Shown: positions 18,801 to 27,178, counted from the stretch's first letter. The stretch: DNA of 64,000 nt from Clostridia bacterium (GCA_017416485.1 JAFQCH010000026.1:1-64000); one strand, 5' to 3'. Notes: generated from the sequence alone by a model not told the origin. A program made the numbers and translations.

Positions 18801-19317
18801 AGTGATTTTGCGTATATTTGCCGTAAACGGTCAGGTCTTCGGCAGGCATCGCAGCAGGAGCCGGCTTTGTGCAAGCCGCATCAGCGAACCAACCCGAAAA
18901 ACTATAGCCCGTTTCGGTGGGATAGGTAAAAAGCGAAAGCGCATCGTTGTAATGTGCGGTTTCTGTTTTGTATATTTCACCGTTGACACAGTAGGTCAGC
19001 GTGTAATCATTCTGTGTCAAAGAGCCGAACAACCGGGTGTCGCCGAGAACAACGGCAGTTTCGTCATAAATCACGCCGTCCTTGTCGGACCAGCCGGAGA
19101 AGGTATAGCCCGTGGCGACCTCCAGTTCGGGAAACACAATTGTTTCGCCGTAGTGATAGGCCTGGGCAGCATATTCTTCACCGTTGAGGATGTAGGTAAC
19201 AATATAATATGTCTGCTCATTCAGTGCATCGGCAAATGCAGACAGCCCCGTTGCGGAAGGAATTATCAACAGAACTGCAAGAAGCACTGCCAGGGATTTT
19301 TTAATCATTTTTCTCAT
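15847..19317 (-). CDS. Giant surface protein: InlB-type repeats, cohesin-like domain, Cys-rich repeats, dockerin
   Basis: A 1156-residue exported protein. Order: signal peptide (about 1-28, LSAFA-DA); four Listeria-Bacteroides (InlB B/Flg_new-type) repeats of about 70 residues (about 33-320), each with a GYTFSGW-like core; a cohesin-like beta domain (about 320-450); about 600 residues of Cys-rich repeats built on DGTHS..C..GC, CTVCG, C.GG..TC and A.C..C...YG; and a type I dockerin (about 1092-1156) with two calcium loops, DVDFDGEITAAD and DVEKDGEITAGD. GGGGGAAACT precedes ATG 19317, chosen over an upstream ATG. The dockerin should dock onto a cohesin scaffold not seen here. It follows its partner at 19337 by 19 bp. 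Confidence 0.85.
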   Translation of the reverse strand: MRKMIKKSLAVLLAVLLIIPSATGLSAFADALNEQTYYIVTYILNGEEYAAQAYHYGETIVFPELEVATGYTFSGWSDKDGVIYDETAVVLGDTRLFGSLTQNDYTLTYCVNGEIYKTETAHYNDALSLFTYPTETGYSFSGWFADAACTKPAPAAMPAEDLTVYGKYTQNHYTIYYFVDGVDTALKQENYAYGDTIEPLDKYDETVGMTFSGWYLDPALTQAIPETMPDRDLTFYGKLTPNKYVLTYYLNGNYHTSQTYEYNQPITYLAYVPQEGFTFSDWMLADGEYKPLRMPAHNVTVFGTVTKLSVAALDGGSYDSVTVGDRVEVTVSLDAPFLTGLTVADFVFDEDVFMLDSMQWLCGGTQEIDLGNRVASVSFDENTDLDGAVLQLTFVVLGNAAVGEHEISFSAAATTDMGIGAVDVNTTVKPAKVQIICAAHQFADGKVVANKNNTHSLYCANGCGVSINQSCDGGTATCLAKAVCSVCETQYGQKLSHNYSGEPKGNGDGTHSYRCVSGCGEYGKDKIGCTYGVALNNGDNTTHKLSCTVCGESKNENCYGGTVTCLTVATCERCGVVYGNVLNHDYSGNVKNNYDGTHVFLCVNGCNEYGGLTDCEYSYAHKSDGVHTKTCTFCSYTIDEYCSGGKPSCLAPATCAFCETAYGNTLDHSYTGEAKNNADGTHSLLCINGCDAYGEPVSCTPGTFVSNENATHSAECTVCGAIINGTCTGGIPTCAEYAKCDICNGAYGDLLQHDYSGELAPNGDGTHSRLCVNGCQKTGGESSDCTFGDWVGDGISAHTKTCSGCKDVISEPCTGGTATCTQKAVCTICEAAYGDLLAHTFPQGEQGQAVSKNDGTHTRFCTACEQDVVLPCDYSCIPNQNGTHIAICRSCNYTVTDQSCFGGKATCLAAAVCEGCLASYGDPLKHDYSGSAKDNGNGTHCLQCVNGCEQFGGEQITCRPDTFVSNGNDTHSASCLDCGASLTANCSGGVASCEKQAVCEYCGSGYGEGGDHHFEIVHDDTHHWGACTGCDKTTPSDEHTFTAWAIITQATTQNTGLRRRLCTTCGAVFTEILPRLFAMGDVDFDGEITAADARMALRASVGLETLSAAALVSADVEKDGEITAGDARLLLRASVGLEDATAWGNLGLDNEGNVIS

Positions 19318-19336
19318 AGTTTCCCCCAAAATATTT

Positions 19337-21517
19337 TCAATTCGGCAAACTGCCGTCTTCATTTACAAACAAAACGCTGCGGACCGCTTCTTCCAGGCCA
19401 ACACTTGCACGCAGAATCTGCCTTGCATCGGCGGCGCTCACAACCCCGTCGCGATCTGCATCGGCAGCAGCTTTGTCGGCATCGGTCGGATTATCCAGCC
19501 CGACACTGTAGCGAAGTGCCGCCCTTGCATCGCCCGCATCACCGATTATTCCGTTGCCGTCCGCATCGCCGATGGGTCTGCCCCACACCTGATGCGAACA
19601 GATGCTGCAGGTATAAACAAAACCGCGGGCAGAAGGAACAAAGGCGCCGCGAACAAAAGAATGTGTTTCGGTGGTTTCGCCCTGTGCATCACAGTTTGCA
19701 CAGTCAAGACGATGGTAAGAGTCATTCACAACCGTGTATTTTGTGAAGCTGTGTTCCCCTGCAACCGTGCCGTAATTTCCGCCGCACTGTTCGCAAACTG
19801 CCGCTTGCAAGCAGGAGAGCACCCCGCCCGCGCAATTTTGTGTTACGGTCTGCCGGCATTTGCTGCAATAGCCGCTGTGTGTACCGTCACCGTTGGATTG
19901 GGATTCATACAGGCTGTGGCCGGTTGCGGCAACGGGATTTTCGGTTTTGTTGACGGAACAATAAAGGCAATTGAAAACCGTGTAGCCGTCTTCGGTGCAG
20001 GTGGGGTCCACAACAAGCCCGGGGGCATAGGTGTGCCCGTTTGCGGGCACGGCATTGGCTTCGTATTCAAACGAACAAACCGTGCAACGCAGTTTTTCGT
20101 AACCACCCTCTGTGCAGGTCGGGGCTATGGTTTCATACATTTCCCCGCTGTGGCCGGTTGCCGGGGTTTCGTTGATTTTGCCGCTGTAATCACAGCGCGA
20201 GCAAGTAACATTGGTATAGCCGCCTTCGGTGCAGGTGGGCTCAATAACATTGTATTGTTCATTGTGGCCGAGTGCCTTGATGCTCTGCGAAACGGTGTGG
20301 GAACAGCGTGCGCATTTCTGCAAAATCAGCCCCCTGACCGTGCAGGTGGGATCCGTTGTGGAAAAAACATACATATCATGGCCGAGTTCGTCGATCGTTT
20401 CATAATAACTTGCCGTACAACGGCTGCATTCAAAGGTTTTTCTTCCGGCTGCGGTGCATGCTGGTTCCCGCACATTTGCAAGTTCATAATCGTGGCCGAG
20501 CGCCTGTGTTGCAACCGACTCGGCAAACACAAACGAGCAGACCGAACAGGTTACGGCTGCTGTATACCCGCCTTGGGTGCAGGTTGCAGCTTTTGCGGGC
20601 GTGGTTGCAACGGTGTGGCCCGTTGCAGGCAACGCAAGCCCGATGTCATTCGCGCCGCATTTTTTGCAATAACGGTCAATCAATCCGTCGGTGGTGCAGG
20701 TGGGTTGCTTATGAACATTTTCCATCCAGTCATGCCCTGTGGCGGGAAGCACTTCACCTTGCAGCAGAACGGTTTCGCAAACAAAGCAGATCACATGCTG
20801 TGTGCATCCGTCGGTAGTGCAGGTTGCAGGGGTAGCGGCAATCTGCTCATAATGCGTATGCTCCTGCACGGCAGGGAGCGAACGCTGCCCGACAGCCTCA
20901 CAGTTTTTGCATTTTGTTTCTTCAAGACCGGGCAGGCAGGTTGCCTCTTTCACCACGGTTGTATTTTCAAGATTCCATTCGTGGGCTTTTTTGGTAACCA
21001 TTTTTTGTTCTATAAAGACCTCGCCGCAGACACCGCAATGCGCGCCCTCGGTCAGCCCCGTGGAAGAACAGGTGGCTTCAACGGCAGGATCATTGACAAC
21101 GGTGTGTTCCCCCGTTGCATCGACGGCTTCTTCATAGGTTGCTTCGCACGCAAGACAAGCATACTGCAATGTTCCTTTGTCTACACAGGTGGGTGCCAGA
21201 AGCAGTGTCCCCTCATCCCATGTGTGGCCCGTTGCTGAGGTTTGATCTGCAAAAATCTTATCACCGCATAAGGTACAGGTTTTTTCGGTGTGGCCGCCTT
21301 CATTACAGGTCGGTCTTAAAATAATGCTGTAATATTCACATTTCCCCGTATCCACACTACCGCAAAGCAAGCATTCCCTGCGGTGCTGACCGTCCCTGCC
21401 GGACCATTCGCTCCAGCTGTGACGGCAGTCGCTGGCTTGTACACCGGAGAACAAAAATCCGACACCGAACAAAACAATCACCATCAGAATGGGGAGAATT
21501 TTTAAAAACCGTTTCAC
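19337..21517 (-). CDS. Large surface protein: twelve Cys-rich modules plus dockerin
   Basis: A 726-residue exported protein: signal peptide (1-28, GVQA-SD), then twelve modules of about 40 residues each built as P/A-T-C-x4-G-x5-C-x2-C, mostly ending ATGH or LGH (about 60-560), one copy of the other repeat type that fills the neighbour (DGTHSGYC..C, C.GG..SC, A.C..CGGNYG, about 560-605), and a C-terminal dockerin (about 655-726). The paired CxxC in each module suggests metal binding or disulfides outside the cell. The first dockerin loop (DADGNGIIGDAGD) has one residue more than the 12-residue consensus; the second (DADRDGVVSAAD) is regular. First gene of the operon, behind the promoter at 21581-21609. 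Confidence 0.85.
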   Translation of the reverse strand: MKRFLKILPILMVIVLFGVGFLFSGVQASDCRHSWSEWSGRDGQHRRECLLCGSVDTGKCEYYSIILRPTCNEGGHTEKTCTLCGDKIFADQTSATGHTWDEGTLLLAPTCVDKGTLQYACLACEATYEEAVDATGEHTVVNDPAVEATCSSTGLTEGAHCGVCGEVFIEQKMVTKKAHEWNLENTTVVKEATCLPGLEETKCKNCEAVGQRSLPAVQEHTHYEQIAATPATCTTDGCTQHVICFVCETVLLQGEVLPATGHDWMENVHKQPTCTTDGLIDRYCKKCGANDIGLALPATGHTVATTPAKAATCTQGGYTAAVTCSVCSFVFAESVATQALGHDYELANVREPACTAAGRKTFECSRCTASYYETIDELGHDMYVFSTTDPTCTVRGLILQKCARCSHTVSQSIKALGHNEQYNVIEPTCTEGGYTNVTCSRCDYSGKINETPATGHSGEMYETIAPTCTEGGYEKLRCTVCSFEYEANAVPANGHTYAPGLVVDPTCTEDGYTVFNCLYCSVNKTENPVAATGHSLYESQSNGDGTHSGYCSKCRQTVTQNCAGGVLSCLQAAVCEQCGGNYGTVAGEHSFTKYTVVNDSYHRLDCANCDAQGETTETHSFVRGAFVPSARGFVYTCSICSHQVWGRPIGDADGNGIIGDAGDARAALRYSVGLDNPTDADKAAADADRDGVVSAADARQILRASVGLEEAVRSVLFVNEDGSLPN

Positions 21518-21580
21518 TGCGAAGCCTCCTTTCTGCGTTCAATGCAAAAAAATAATAATTACGCATAATAATATATTTTA

Positions 21581-21609
21581 ATTATATAACGAATACACCC
21601 GAATGTCAA
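21581..21609 (-). promoter_or_regulatory. Consensus sigma-A promoter of the dockerin operon
   Basis: Perfect TTGACA, 17 bases, TATAAT on the minus strand, about 64 bp before the start of the 726-residue dockerin gene. It is the best promoter match seen in the window. Confidence 0.8.
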
Positions 21610-21632
21610 TTCCGAATTTCTGCCAACAAGAC

Positions 21633-21661
21633 TTGCGAAAACAACGGGAAAGATGTATAAT
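21633..21661 (+). promoter_or_regulatory. Sigma-A promoter of the GNAT gene
   Basis: TTGCGA, 17 bases, TATAAT. It is divergent from the dockerin promoter, with only 23 bp between the two -35 boxes, so a shared regulator could act on both. Confidence 0.65.
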
Positions 21662-21685
21662 AAGCAAAAAAAAAGGAGATTTGCC

Positions 21686-22174
21686 ATGGCAGTCCTTATC
21701 CGTGCCGCACACAGCGGTGATATTCCCGATTTACACAGAATGCTGCTTTGTATTGCCGCCTTCCACGGGCAGGCACGACCCGATATTTTCAAAACAGGTG
21801 CTTCCAAATACACGCCCGAAGAACTGCAAGAACTACTCTGTGACGAAACCTACCGCATTTTTGTGGCCGAAGATGCAGGGGTGTGCGGGTATGTTTTCTG
21901 CATTCTGCAAACGGTGCAAGACCATCTTTTGTTGCAAAACAGAAAAGAACTGTATGTGGATGACCTGTTTGTGGACCCTGATTGCCGCGGCAAAGGCACG
22001 GCAACATTGCTGATGCAAAAAGCACAGGAAGAAGCTGAAAGATGCGGTTGCGACTGCGTGACGCTGAATGTGTGGAATGTGCCGCACTCGGCACTTCCCT
22101 TTTATGAAAAACTCGGCTACACGGAACGAAAAAGGTATATGGAATTGTCGGTTGATAATACACCGAAAAACTGA
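21686..22174 (+). CDS. GNAT-family N-acetyltransferase
   Basis: A 162-residue GCN5-type acetyltransferase: MAVLIRAAHSGDIPDL start, the LYVDDLFVDPDCRGKGTATLLM acetyl-CoA region (about 92-113, loop CRGKGTA), and the C-terminal VTLNVWNVPHSALPFYEKLGY. The target may be a small molecule or protein; sequence does not say. ATG 21686 follows AAAGGAGAT. Monocistronic between its promoter and the hairpin at 22181. Confidence 0.87.
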   Translation: MAVLIRAAHSGDIPDLHRMLLCIAAFHGQARPDIFKTGASKYTPEELQELLCDETYRIFVAEDAGVCGYVFCILQTVQDHLLLQNRKELYVDDLFVDPDCRGKGTATLLMQKAQEEAERCGCDCVTLNVWNVPHSALPFYEKLGYTERKRYMELSVDNTPKN

Positions 22175-22180
22175 AATAAT

Positions 22181-22217
22181 GCAAAAACGGGGTCTGCCGG
22201 TGCAGATCCCGTTTTTG
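22181..22217. terminator. Bidirectional terminator
   Basis: AAAAACGGGGTCTGC pairs with GCAGATCCCGTTTTT over a CGGT loop. It separates the converging GNAT (+) and MFS (-) genes. Confidence 0.8.
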
Positions 22218-22229
22218 CTGTTGATTTTT

Positions 22230-24059
22230 TTATTTTGCAACTTTTTGCTTTTCTTTTTTGGGCGGTTTTTCGAATTTCAGGTGACGGATGTGTGCGGGCA
22301 GTCCGTTCTTAACATCGTCGCCTTCTTCAAAGTCGAGGCCGCCTTCATAGGTGGCAGGGGTGTAGCCTTCTTCCGCAAGTTGTGCACGCTGTTGCAGAAC
22401 CTTCATGGCATACAGGTACTGCGGGGTGTTGTAGTCCCAGAAAATGTAAGGAATGATCATCAGTGCGTGGCCGACAAGGTCAAAGATAAGCGGAATAACA
22501 AGAATATCAAATCTTGCATCGTCAAGGAACAGAACGTCCCAGTTGCTGTTGAAACCGTTGTGCAGAAGAAGCACGGGGATGATCAGCCCGACAAAGGTTG
22601 TAATGGGGCTTGTGAACCAACCGTACACACCTGTGAAGTTTTCCATGCGTTCACCCGACAGATACATCTGATAGTCGTTCAGACGTGCACCCATATCGCT
22701 CTTTGCAAAGTTTGCAGGCTCAATGACGAAGCCGCGAATCCACAGCGATGCGAACAGCACCCAACCGCAGAGAATAATGTTGTCTCCGAGGAAGGTCAGC
22801 GCAAGAATACTCATCAGCGTACTGATCACTTCCACGATCTGTTTGTAGATCGCCATCTGACGGAACGAGAAATGCTTGAGAACAATGGGAGAAAGCAGTG
22901 CAGGAATTGTACCTCTGAATGCCCACAGCAGACTTGCCACCAGGCTGTATTCAAGACCGCTCAGTCGTAAGGTGTAAAGGAAAATAACCGTGGAAAGACC
23001 GATCATACCGTTGCCGAGCGAGTCAATAAGACCTGAAATGGTGTTAAGACGGTGATACTTGTTGCGAAGCACACTGAAAATACCGTACCAGAACGAAACC
23101 TGCTGTTTCTTTTCGATGGGCGGTTGGGGAATACGCTCCTTGACATTCCTGACAAAATACAAGGTGATGAGCGCACAGGGAATGAACACACCGGGGATGA
23201 CCCAACGGAAGAAGTTGATGTCATCAAACGCACCGAGCACGGGAATAACCGCCGCAAACACGGAGTTGAGCAAATGTGCGATCTTGACCGGGTAAGCGCG
23301 CACGATCATGCGTTCTTCGGGATTTGGACTGATGACCTGTGTGCAGCTTTCCACACGGTTACTGAAATCATACAGACCGAACAGACTGAACAGCAGATAT
23401 GCCATCCACAGACGGTCGTTGACATCGGTGACATTGTAAATGGGCAGCCAGCCGATGAGGATGATCAGAACGCACTTCTGGATCACATCGGAATAGAGCA
23501 TATATTTGTATCTGCCGTATTTCGGAACAAGGATTTTTCTCCAGAAAATGCCCCTTGCGCCGCTGAAGCCGCTGCAAAGCAGCTGCACACCGAAAATCTT
23601 AAAGAAACTCTTCGCGTTGATACCCGAAAGGCTGTTCAGAAACACAAGCAAACGGCTGTCGGCAGGCAGAAACACCGAAACATCGAATATCAGAAGCACC
23701 AAAGCGAGTGCAACCGCGGTCAGATAAATACCGTACACCGTGCGTTCGGTTTTCTTGGGCATGAAACCGAGGTTGTCTGCAACCAGCCAGCCTAAAATAT
23801 TCCATAAGTAGCTGAGCGGAATACCGATGAGCGAAATGACCGAGAATGCAAGATACGGCAGGTCATAATGGTACATGATCAGGAAACAACCTGCGCTGAA
23901 TCCGATGTAGCCCAACGGTGCCTGCGCACCGTAGTTGAAGGTAACCCCCATGAAGATGTCAAGATATTCACGGAAAGACACATGGTGCCCCTTGCTTGCA
24001 TCTGCCGTTTTCCAATGTGCACGCACATAAGAAAGGGCATTTTTTGCTTTACCTGCCAT
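22230..24059 (-). CDS. MFS-type transporter
   Basis: A 609-residue membrane protein with about 12 hydrophobic helices, a long central loop and a charged, Lys-rich C-terminal tail. Segments such as SFREYLDIFMG, NPEERMIVRAYPVK and DYQMYLSGERMENF recur in the protein at 36999 (NSQERVRIMMVTS, DYQQYLSGERIDGA), so the two are paralogues, probably sugar or glycoside:cation carriers. ATG 24059 follows GGGAGGT and is one base after the LRR gene's stop, so the two are translationally coupled. The frame open upstream is that gene's tail. Confidence 0.8.
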   Translation of the reverse strand: MAGKAKNALSYVRAHWKTADASKGHHVSFREYLDIFMGVTFNYGAQAPLGYIGFSAGCFLIMYHYDLPYLAFSVISLIGIPLSYLWNILGWLVADNLGFMPKKTERTVYGIYLTAVALALVLLIFDVSVFLPADSRLLVFLNSLSGINAKSFFKIFGVQLLCSGFSGARGIFWRKILVPKYGRYKYMLYSDVIQKCVLIILIGWLPIYNVTDVNDRLWMAYLLFSLFGLYDFSNRVESCTQVISPNPEERMIVRAYPVKIAHLLNSVFAAVIPVLGAFDDINFFRWVIPGVFIPCALITLYFVRNVKERIPQPPIEKKQQVSFWYGIFSVLRNKYHRLNTISGLIDSLGNGMIGLSTVIFLYTLRLSGLEYSLVASLLWAFRGTIPALLSPIVLKHFSFRQMAIYKQIVEVISTLMSILALTFLGDNIILCGWVLFASLWIRGFVIEPANFAKSDMGARLNDYQMYLSGERMENFTGVYGWFTSPITTFVGLIIPVLLLHNGFNSNWDVLFLDDARFDILVIPLIFDLVGHALMIIPYIFWDYNTPQYLYAMKVLQQRAQLAEEGYTPATYEGGLDFEEGDDVKNGLPAHIRHLKFEKPPKKEKQKVAK

Positions 24060-24060
24060 C

Positions 24061-25200
24061 TTATTGCACCTCCCTTGCTGCATTATAAACAACTTCAATG
24101 TCTTTCATCAGAACTTTTCTTCTCTGCGGCTTCCAGAGCTGACCGAGTTCCATATCTTCTGTGGCTTCTTCGGAAGCGGCCATGCGCACAACGGGAACAT
24201 TGTCGCATTTATTGAAAGCATGATGTCCGATAAACGCAACGGATGCGGGAATGAAGATATCTGTCAGTCCGTGGCATTCCGTAAACGCATCCGAACCGAT
24301 GGCAACAAGACCGTCGGGCAGGTCAATTTCCTGCAACTGATGGCACTTGAAGAAACCGAGATTGCCGATGGAAACAAGTCCGTCGGGAACGGTAACCTGC
24401 TGCAATCTGTCGGCATACGCAAAGCTGAGTTCGCCCACTGCGGTCACGGTGGAAAGAATTTCGTATTTTGTGCCGATTTCATCAAAGCGAAGGTCAAATT
24501 CGTTCTTGGTCATCTTGCCATCTTCGTTGGGCGCGGCGTTTTTTTCAGCTTCAAGAAGCGGGGTGATTGCTTCAATAAAAGCGGGCACATCTTCCGCAGT
24601 TGCGGGGGCTTTCACACCCATAGCAAGTGCCGTGCGGTAGTTGCTGTTGTTGGTGGGATAGAGCACCAATTCGGTTGCAACACCATCCACACATTTGTAA
24701 AGCACACCGTCGGGTGCAACAAAGTTCTTGTTTTCGGCATCCACGATCACGGCATACAGATTCTTGCAGGTGTAAAAAGCCTTGGAGTCAATGACTTCCA
24801 CATCCTTGCCTACAAAAATGAAGTTGACCGATTCGTCACAGCACACGGCAAAACGGCGCACGGAGGTAACGGGCTTTGTGGTGTCGGGCACATCCTCTTC
24901 ACTGCGCACAAAATCCACTTCCAGCACCTTGCGGTTGCCGCCGTGGTATTCGTCGAGCATGTAGGTGCCGTCCCCGTTTTCGGCAAACGCATACAAATCT
25001 TTTGCAATGGAGTTGAAGCTGAAGAACATGGAAATGCCGACAAAGCAGAGCAGCAACACAACAAAGCCAGCCTTTTTGACGATGGCTTTGCCGAAAAAGC
25101 CTTTTGTTGGGTCATCCTGAATCTTTACATCAGGCTTTTTGTCAAACAACGGGTCATACAACAATTTCCCTTCGGAAATGCGTTTGGTTTCATTTTCCAA
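24061..25200 (-). CDS. Membrane-anchored BspA-type leucine-rich repeat protein
   Basis: A 379-residue protein: cytoplasmic N-terminus with DPLFDKKPDVKIQDDP, one transmembrane helix (about 42-62), and an external part with LRR_5/BspA-type repeats (GLVSIGNLGFFKCHQLQEI, GLVAIGSDAFTECHGLTDI, ASVAFIGHHAFNKCDNV) at about 285-355. Such repeats bind proteins or surfaces. The start is a TTG at 25200 behind a strong GGGAGGG; no ATG has such a site. It is coupled to the MFS carrier downstream, so it may be a subunit or sensor of that transporter. Confidence 0.75.
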   Translation of the reverse strand: MENETKRISEGKLLYDPLFDKKPDVKIQDDPTKGFFGKAIVKKAGFVVLLLCFVGISMFFSFNSIAKDLYAFAENGDGTYMLDEYHGGNRKVLEVDFVRSEEDVPDTTKPVTSVRRFAVCCDESVNFIFVGKDVEVIDSKAFYTCKNLYAVIVDAENKNFVAPDGVLYKCVDGVATELVLYPTNNSNYRTALAMGVKAPATAEDVPAFIEAITPLLEAEKNAAPNEDGKMTKNEFDLRFDEIGTKYEILSTVTAVGELSFAYADRLQQVTVPDGLVSIGNLGFFKCHQLQEIDLPDGLVAIGSDAFTECHGLTDIFIPASVAFIGHHAFNKCDNVPVVRMAASEEATEDMELGQLWKPQRRKVLMKDIEVVYNAAREVQ

Positions 25201-25231
25201 GAAAATCCCTCCCTTTTGGTAACATATATAC

Positions 25232-25260
25232 ATAATAAACAAAATGAATAAAAATTGCAA
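25232..25260 (-). promoter_or_regulatory. Sigma-A promoter of the LRR-MFS pair
   Basis: Minus strand TTGCAA, 17 bases, TATTAT, 32 bp before the TTG start. Confidence 0.6.
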
Positions 25261-25408
25261 GAAAAATTTAAAAATTTTAAATAATATGACAGCATTTTTC
25301 TCATCCCGAATCATTTTTGCAGAATGCTTGCTTTTCTTCGGCTTGATTTTTTACGGCAGGTATGATATATTGTATTATATTTTACAAAAGAAAGCGGGGA
25401 TGAAACCA

Positions 25409-26641
25409 ATGAAAAAATGTATGCTCGTTGTGCTTTTTTTATGTATTGTCCTGCTTTGCGCCTGCCAAAAAGAAGATGTGCAACCGACCGTTCCTGTGCA
25501 GGCTCAAACCGCTGTTGCCGCACAAAACGGCACTCCCTATGCCGCTATCGGCTCGTATGCACCGGGTGGTGCCATGGTCACTGCCTACAGCCCCGACGGC
25601 ACCTGCTACTATGCCGCATTCAATTATGAAGACGGCAACAAGGCGATAGAATTCACCTATGACACCGCAACGGGTGCGGTGCTGTTCCGTTCCGATTTTT
25701 ATTACACCAACGGTGTGCTTTCGTCCGTTATTTCACAAGCGACCGCCGACAAAGGATACGGCTATACCCTTGCAAACGGTACGATTGCGGCTTGCAAAAA
25801 AATAGAAACCGTTTATGAAAACGGCAGGGAAATTTTTAAAGAATACACCGATTTTTCGGGCAACCGCTTTGCAAGAACCAAAGTGCACTACGGCACGGAC
25901 GGCGGATTTGTGCGTGTTTGGCAGGAAAACGGCAGACTGCGGCAGTTGCGCAGTGTTGCCATGGACGGTGCACAGCTGTTTACCTCCGATTACGGCATTG
26001 TGGTGGGCACATGGATCAACTGCGGCGCCTTCGGCAATGCAACCGTGGTTTCCATCGGTGCCGACGGCAGTTACACCCTGTTATTCACAGACCGCACACA
26101 CCGCCTGTCGGACGGCACTTTCTATGCAGGGCTTGACTTGTATGTTGTGGTTAATGCCGCGTTTGACACAGCCGCCGCCGTTTACAGCAAAAACGGCACG
26201 ACCCTTTGCGAATATCAGACCGCCTATTCCGCCGACGGCAGTGCAAAATGCACCTACAACGAATACGGCATTCCCGTTTGCACCCTGCAATATGATCGCA
26301 CGGGCAAAAAAACAGACACCGTCAGCGCAGACGGCGGGGATTATTTCGGCACTGCCCCCGTTGCCATCGGGCAGGCCTTCGGCCAAGGCTCGGTGTGCGA
26401 AGTAAACGAGGACGGTTCGTTTACGGTGGTTTATTTCAACCGTCCCTACCTGCACACGGACGGCACATTCACGCAGAACACCACCCTGTATGCCTTTTTT
26501 GATGCGTCGCGCCGCCTTGCGGGGAATAAATATTACAGCGGCAACAAAACCGTTGCCGAATGCGACTACACCTACAACCCCGACGGCACCTTCCGCGTAA
26601 AAGTCACCGAAGGAGAAACGGTGAATTATTTCAACGGCTGA
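25409..26641 (+). CDS. Lipoprotein with YD/MORN-like repeats, unknown function
   Basis: A 410-residue lipoprotein (signal KKCMLVVLFL..., LLCAC, lipid Cys about residue 18). The mature part is built from short beta-hairpin units with aromatic-Asp-Gly turns (YSPDGTCYYAAF, YGTDGGFVRVW, YSADGSAKCTYNEYG, YNPDGTFRVKV), like the YD/RHS or MORN type. Two blocks starting VGTWINCGAFGNATVVSIGADGS and PVAIGQAFGQGSVCEVNEDGS (18-residue cores) look like an internal duplication. ATG 25409 has GGGGA 8 bases before it; an ATG three codons upstream overlaps that site. No function recognised; surface exposure is inferred. Confidence 0.65.
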   Translation: MKKCMLVVLFLCIVLLCACQKEDVQPTVPVQAQTAVAAQNGTPYAAIGSYAPGGAMVTAYSPDGTCYYAAFNYEDGNKAIEFTYDTATGAVLFRSDFYYTNGVLSSVISQATADKGYGYTLANGTIAACKKIETVYENGREIFKEYTDFSGNRFARTKVHYGTDGGFVRVWQENGRLRQLRSVAMDGAQLFTSDYGIVVGTWINCGAFGNATVVSIGADGSYTLLFTDRTHRLSDGTFYAGLDLYVVVNAAFDTAAAVYSKNGTTLCEYQTAYSADGSAKCTYNEYGIPVCTLQYDRTGKKTDTVSADGGDYFGTAPVAIGQAFGQGSVCEVNEDGSFTVVYFNRPYLHTDGTFTQNTTLYAFFDASRRLAGNKYYSGNKTVAECDYTYNPDGTFRVKVTEGETVNYFNG

Positions 26642-26670
26642 TTTGCAGAAAAGGATAGTGATAAACCGTG

Positions 26671-26912
26671 AATGCAAAATGCAGGAATGCAAAATGCAAA
26701 ATTATGGGTGGCTTCGCTCCGATTTATAGAATATGAAGAATGTTACATATAAAAAACACAATTATTTGAACATCTGTCGAATATTTTGCATGAAATTAAA
26801 CACAAAAAACAGACCAAATGAAAAATGAAACAGCAAAATATAAAATTACATCGTCTATAATGGCAACGCCATTCCTTTCATTTTGCACTTTGCATTTTAC
26901 ATTTTGCATTTG
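26671..26912. mobile_element. Non-coding inverted-repeat element, relative of the S23-gene element
   Basis: About 240 bp with imperfect inverted ends made of tandem TGCAAAA units: left 26671-26703, right 26879-26912 ending GCATTTGAA. Just inside the left arm is GGTGGCTTCGCTCC then ATTTATA; just inside the right arm is CTATAAT followed by a small hairpin (ATGGC-AAC-GCCAT, 26860-26872). The same plan, including CTATAAT plus hairpin and GCATTTGAA, is found at 40298-40850, where a gene sits inside. Here the 150-bp interior has no open frame. It accounts for the gene-free 26642-26915. Confidence 0.7.
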
Positions 26913-26915
26913 AAT

Positions 26916-26944
26916 AAAAAAACCGCCCGAAGGCGGTTTTTTTA
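26916..26944 (-). terminator. Terminator of the small gene at 26942
   Basis: AACCGCC, CGAA, GGCGGTT flanked by A and T runs. The minus-strand T run begins right after the small gene's stop codon. Confidence 0.75.
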
Positions 26945-27178
26945 TTCAGCGTGTGCTTCCAGCCATGCCTTTGCCTTGTCGGCAGACATTCTGGTGATGT
27001 TTTCAGCGGGATAGATGGATTCTGCGCCGCCGTTTACATACAGGAAGAATTTGCCGTTTGCGGTTTTGTAAAGAGATTCTTCATAACCGTCGGCATCACC
27101 GAAATTGCCGCTTGTGAACTTTGCAACGAGTTCGGCATTGTCGGTATCGTATTCAACCTTGCAGATGATTTTTTTCAT
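26942..27178 (-). CDS. Small conserved-looking acidic protein, unknown
   Basis: A 78-residue cytoplasmic protein with KKIICKVEYDTDNAELVAKF at the start, the SLYKTANGKFFLYVNGG beta-hairpin, and a C-terminal helix (MSADKAKAWLEAHA). It looks like a complete small alpha/beta domain. The start is ATG 27178, nine bases after GGAG; an in-frame TTG three codons upstream touches that site and is rejected. It has its own promoter (27223-27251) and terminator, which supports a real gene. Function unknown. Confidence 0.72.
   Translation of the reverse strand: MKKIICKVEYDTDNAELVAKFTSGNFGDADGYEESLYKTANGKFFLYVNGGAESIYPAENITRMSADKAKAWLEAHAE

Noticed and set aside
15847..21517. Cellulosome gene cluster
   Set aside because: Dockerins are present, but no scaffoldin with several cohesins and no dockerin-bearing hydrolase is in the window.
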